From positions 7,273,312 to 7,337,311 of the forward strand of contig NW_023601322.1 in NCBI RefSeq assembly GCF_014898055.3: a stretch of DNA of 64,000 nt, given 5' to 3'. The stretch is from Talpa occidentalis (taxonomy: Eukaryota > Chordata > Mammalia > Eulipotyphla > Talpidae). Each line of letters opens with the position of its first letter. The first letter of the stretch is position 1. The position numbers and the translations under genes were made by a program. The notes beneath the pieces were generated by a model. The model was not told the DNA's origin. It was given only the letters and a program-made list of their open reading frames with translations, and did no database searches. Shown piece after piece: positions 60,811 through 64,000 of this stretch.

Positions 60811-61132
60811 TGTGGTCTGAATGTGTTGTCCCCAAAATCATTATGCTGAAATCCTAACCCCCCTTACCAGTGTGCGGCCTTTGGAGGTGCCTGGGTCCTA
60901 AGGACAGAGCCTGCAGGGATTGGATTAGGATTCTTACCGAAGTCCACAGAGCTCCCTTACTCCTTCCACCCCACGCAGTGTGAAACCAGGAGGGGGCCCT
61001 TGCCAGACCTCATCCATGCTGGCTCTTTGATCTTGGACTCCAGTGTCTGGGATTATAAGCAACAATTTTTTTATTGGTTAAGAGCATCCAGTCTGTGGTA
61101 TTTTGTTATGTTAACACAGGTGGACTAAGACA
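60811..61132 (+). repeat. Ancient MaLR (MST/MLT1-type) LTR
   Basis: Nearly the full consensus order is visible: TGTGGTCTGAATGTGTTGTCCCC, TTATGCTGAAATCCTAACCCCC, GGCCTTTGGAGGTGCCTGGG, GGATTGGATTAGGATTC, ACCAGGAGGGGGCCCTTGCCAGAC, ATGCTGGCTCTTTGATCTTGGACTCC, CCAGTCTGTGGTATTTTGTTATG and the terminal GGTGGACTAAGACA. Plus orientation, solo. No 5-bp duplication survives at the ends chosen here. Confidence 0.85.
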
Positions 61133-61318
61133 CTAGCACTTCATTGGATGACATTTCCCAGCTCCTATGGCAACCTCTGGAGCCCCTGGTGTACATGGAC
61201 AATAGCTCAGCCAGAAAAAAATATGGGGAGGGGGCATGGTTCAAGGTTGGTGGTGGAAAGAACTTCAAGGAAAAAATATTTAACTAGTGAGATTCCAAGT
61301 GTGCTTATCACAGCAGAT

Positions 61319-61341
61319 TATATATGATATATATATATATA
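61319..61341. repeat. Short TA microsatellite
   Basis: TATATATGATATATATATATAT. Confidence 0.85.
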
Positions 61342-61569
61342 AGAATAGAGTTTGCCTGAGTTGGAGATGAGTGATTAAATATACTTTAGATCATCCCCAT
61401 TAGATATCACTCACATGAGAGAAACCAGTTAGCAAACAATTTTAAATAGAGCTTTCTTGCAATTACTGAGAATTTAGTAATTTGTGTTACACAGGGAAAT
61501 GTGGTTTAAAAAAAAGACAGGTTCTTGAGATGCTAAGTATACTGATTTCAAAGTTTATGTTTTGTTAAG
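61342..61569. other. Unique sequence, nothing recognised
   Basis: Left flank of the inverted repeat. Confidence 0.4.
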
Positions 61570-61608
61570 AGAATTAGTATTAATTTCTGCATACAGGTCA
61601 CCTCTTCC
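61570..61608 (+). repeat. Left arm of a 39-bp inverted repeat
   Basis: Reverse complement of 62048-62086 with a single mismatch (position 61590). Starts AGAATTAGTATTAATTTCTG and ends ACAGGTCACCTCTTCC. Confidence 0.93.
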
Positions 61609-62047
61609 CTGCTGGTGATTGTTGACTCATCTGCAGGCAGGTCAAAACCTTCCCTTAAAACATATTTATTGTTCAAAAGTAGTTTGATTACAGTTCCAAA
61701 GTCCTATACTATAACCTTGGCATGAGAAATTTTGAGAACAAGAGTTACTAACTACTGCCACTATAGTGGAAATCACCGTGGCCAGATATATGAAATTGAT
61801 GTAGATGTGAGCAAAATGTCCTCAAGTCAGTGGTTTTATAAGGATACAGAGTACAAGATATATATTGATATAATTAGGTGAAATAAACTTTAAATGGGAT
61901 TATCTGGTATTATCTATAAGGATATTGAAGATGTTCCTGAGGAAAAAATACCAATTTGCTTTCACCTTATTGATATGAATAGTTTCTGGAGGAGACTTTC
62001 TAGAATACACTATTCAGCTAAAGTTATCAGTATTATGATATACACTT
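61609..62047. other. Spacer between inverted-repeat arms
   Basis: 439 bp of AT-rich sequence with no further complementarity adjoining the arms and no transposase-like frame. Confidence 0.6.
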
Positions 62048-62086
62048 GGAAGAGGTGACCTGTATCCAGAAATTAATACTAATTCT
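62048..62086 (-). repeat. Right arm of a 39-bp inverted repeat
   Basis: Pairs with 61570-61608, 38 of 39 positions. Just outside the outer ends, TTTTGTTA (61560-61567) and TTTTGTTT (62087-62094) match at 7 of 8 positions and could be a target-site duplication, but they are T-rich and thus weak evidence. Confidence 0.93.
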
Positions 62087-63558
62087 TTTTGTTTGCTATG
62101 ACAGGTGAACAATACAAAGACTTGTTTTGTATTTTTTGTTTTATATAAAAGCTAGATCAAATCTTTTAGACAGGGAACTAAATGTCTCAGGCAGAATTCA
62201 ACTCACAGATGATCTAGCAAAAGTTTTAGACTTCCAGGTAGTTGTTTGCGGGGAAACAGGTAGTTGATGACAGTTGGGTTTAGTCCAGACAAGCTGCACG
62301 CAGAACTATCTAAGCGAAATGAGAAAAGTCCTGGGACAAAGACTGCAGCCACCACAGAGTCTCCCATCGCTGGGAATTAAATCATCCCCACTGTATCTCT
62401 TTACCTATCTTTGTAAAAGACAAAGCATGTTCTTCCTTAAATAAATGACACCACCTATGAGGCTCCAAACTATTTTAAGGCATTCAAGAATCTCAAAATA
62501 ATAAATGTTAGAGTTAGCCATCAAAGTCGACAACATTGCTCTTATGCTTGTGATTCTGATTCAGTACGAGAATTTGCTGTGCACAGTCAGTTGAGACATT
62601 TAGCTCTGCCTGTGTGTCACCTGGTTCGTGTCTTACAGATCACAGGTACAGCACATAGTATCACGTGTGCATATATGTGTGTGTTAAAGCTCCCCCTCCA
62701 TACAGTCATGTGTATATACACTTTGAAATTTTCCATAAATAGTCTATATTGGGTAGCATTCCTATTTCTATATAAACCTAGTACAATTGTGATCTTCATT
62801 AAAAGTGACATAAATTGTCTTTGTTACCTAGTGTTTTACAAGGACTAAAAGTCAAGAAGGATAAAGGTGCCAGATGGTAGGCGAATGGCCGACCCCACAC
62901 TGGCACCAGAGGAAGCATGATTTAAATCTCTCTAGATGCTGCCATCAAGTGCCCTTGCTTTTCTGTTTATTGTGTAGCAGGCAGGTGCACTTATTACCTA
63001 AGAAAAGTTCTAAACTGGCCATAATAGATGAGAATGAATTCAGTTTCCACCATCCTTAGAAATCATATCTTTTTTTTTTTTTTAAGGTTGGAAATCATCT
63101 AAAATTATTTTGCTAAAGTTAGTTATAATGTTTGTCTGGGCTGTCTCAGAACAATGTAGACATTTTAGCATTTTAGGGTCACGCTACTTTTGTTAGAAAA
63201 TCATCACATTTTTAATTAGCTGTTCGTTCTAAAGTAATTTGCTATATCAGGGGCAGAAGAGTAATATAGAATAGCTTTAGGATTCAACAGTGCATGATTT
63301 CCTCTCCTTATTCCAGAAAATTCCATTCAGTTAATTTGTTTCACATATCCATGAGGACCTGTTTGCCCACTAGTTTCAGTTAAAGATATACTATTGATAT
63401 GAATGATCCAAAGTCAGTGTAACAAAATTTATTGTAATTATATCAGACTAAAAATTACCAGGTGTTAGGGTAACTAATTTTTAATATTCTACCTTAATCT
63501 AACAGCCTCTCATTTTTTTTTATTTTACATTAAAAAGTCATTTAAAGATGGTAAATAT
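62087..63558. other. Unique sequence, nothing recognised
   Basis: An 89-codon plus frame (62579-62848) and an opposing frame overlap and are unrecognised. A T-run lies near 63071-63083. Confidence 0.45.
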
Positions 63559-63575
63559 AAAAATCATGACTAAGT

Positions 63576-63843
63576 GGGGGACCTCCCTGGTGGTGCAAGT
63601 GGTTAAGCACCACACTGTGAAGCAATCCGCAGCCTCTGCAGCACGAGTTCCATCTCTGGCCGGCCAGGGAGCAACCCACATGGTGCAGCAGACCTCTCCT
63701 GTTTCGCCCGCTGCTCCCCTCAGCAATGGATTTCAGTCAGTCTGCCTGTTCTGCTCCCCACTCTGTCTCTGGTGAATCCTCTCAGCCCCCACATCTCTGG
63801 CCTGTACCGCAGCTCTTGTATGCATAAATAAACAAATCTTTAA
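63576..63843 (+). mobile_element. tRNA-derived SINE, perfect TSD
   Basis: Perfect 17-bp duplication AAAAATCATGACTAAGT at 63559-63575 and 63844-63860. Head GGGGGACCTCCCTGGTGGTGC; tail AATAAACAAATCTTTAAA. Older subfamily but well preserved. Confidence 0.95.
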
Positions 63844-63860
63844 AAAAATCATGACTAAGT

Positions 63861-64000
63861 AAAGGCAGCAAAAATAGGGTTTTCCCCTACAAAATATGGA
63901 TACAATAATGATATGGAGACATAGCAATTTTAAGGGAAACTTGTAGTAGTATACAAATAGCACGTTTTCCTTAGCTTATCAAATAATATCCTTCTAATCT
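63861..64000. other. Unique sequence to the window end
   Basis: Nothing recognised. Confidence 0.5.

Noticed and set aside
1..64000. A novel multi-gene biological system
   Set aside because: No operon, gene cluster, array or set of co-oriented conserved frames exists; the content is repeats in non-coding mammalian DNA.

Overview
This window looks like gene-free nuclear DNA from a placental mammal, either intergenic or within a large intron. The evidence is an AT-rich background, old mammal-wide repeats (L2, MIR, MaLR-type LTRs, truncated L1 3' ends) and a younger lineage-specific tRNA-derived SINE that recurs about every 3-4 kb on both strands. There are no Alu, B1/B2, carnivore CAN, pig PRE1, ruminant or horse ERE SINEs that I recognise, so I cannot name the species. 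No bacterial-type gene organisation, tRNA or rRNA gene, or CRISPR array is present. No protein-coding exon can be supported; most open reading frames over 60 codons are chance or lie inside repeats.

Layout. From 1 to 27 kb, AT-rich unique sequence is interrupted by SINE copies, an old MaLR LTR (about 6.15-6.72 kb), an L1 3' end split by a SINE (7.74-9.58 kb), several L2/MIR relics, TA/GT/CA microsatellites and a GC-richer patch at 21.8-22.5 kb. From 27 to 29.2 kb, two copies of an unnamed ~95-bp repeat flank a GC-rich, probably antisense LTR-like segment and a MIR. From 29.2 to 39 kb the sequence is mostly unique, with two SINEs and antisense L1 fragments; one unrecognised 111-codon ORF lies at 29.76-30.09 kb.

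From 39 to 45.7 kb is the most interesting interval. It has a tiny tRNA-head-only SINE with its own target-site duplication, and two related solo LTRs with perfect 4-bp duplications (ATAA and CTAC). It also has a possible degraded LTR/primer-binding-site junction, and an unrelated solo LTR with a perfect 6-bp duplication (ATGTAT), which indicates a class II (betaretrovirus-like) ERV. From 45.7 to 64 kb there is more unique AT-rich DNA, a second L1 3' end split by a SINE, a MaLR LTR at 60.8 kb, and a 39-bp inverted repeat (38/39 matching) whose arms lie 439 bp apart at 61.57-62.09 kb.

The elements do not form a working system; the window records successive insertions. Nesting gives a relative order: L1, L2, MIR and MaLR are oldest, then the SINE family. 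The solo LTRs also look comparatively young because their target-site duplications are intact. I found no convincing novel functional system. The best leads are the inverted repeat, the two solo-LTR families, the head-only SINE and the SINE family itself.
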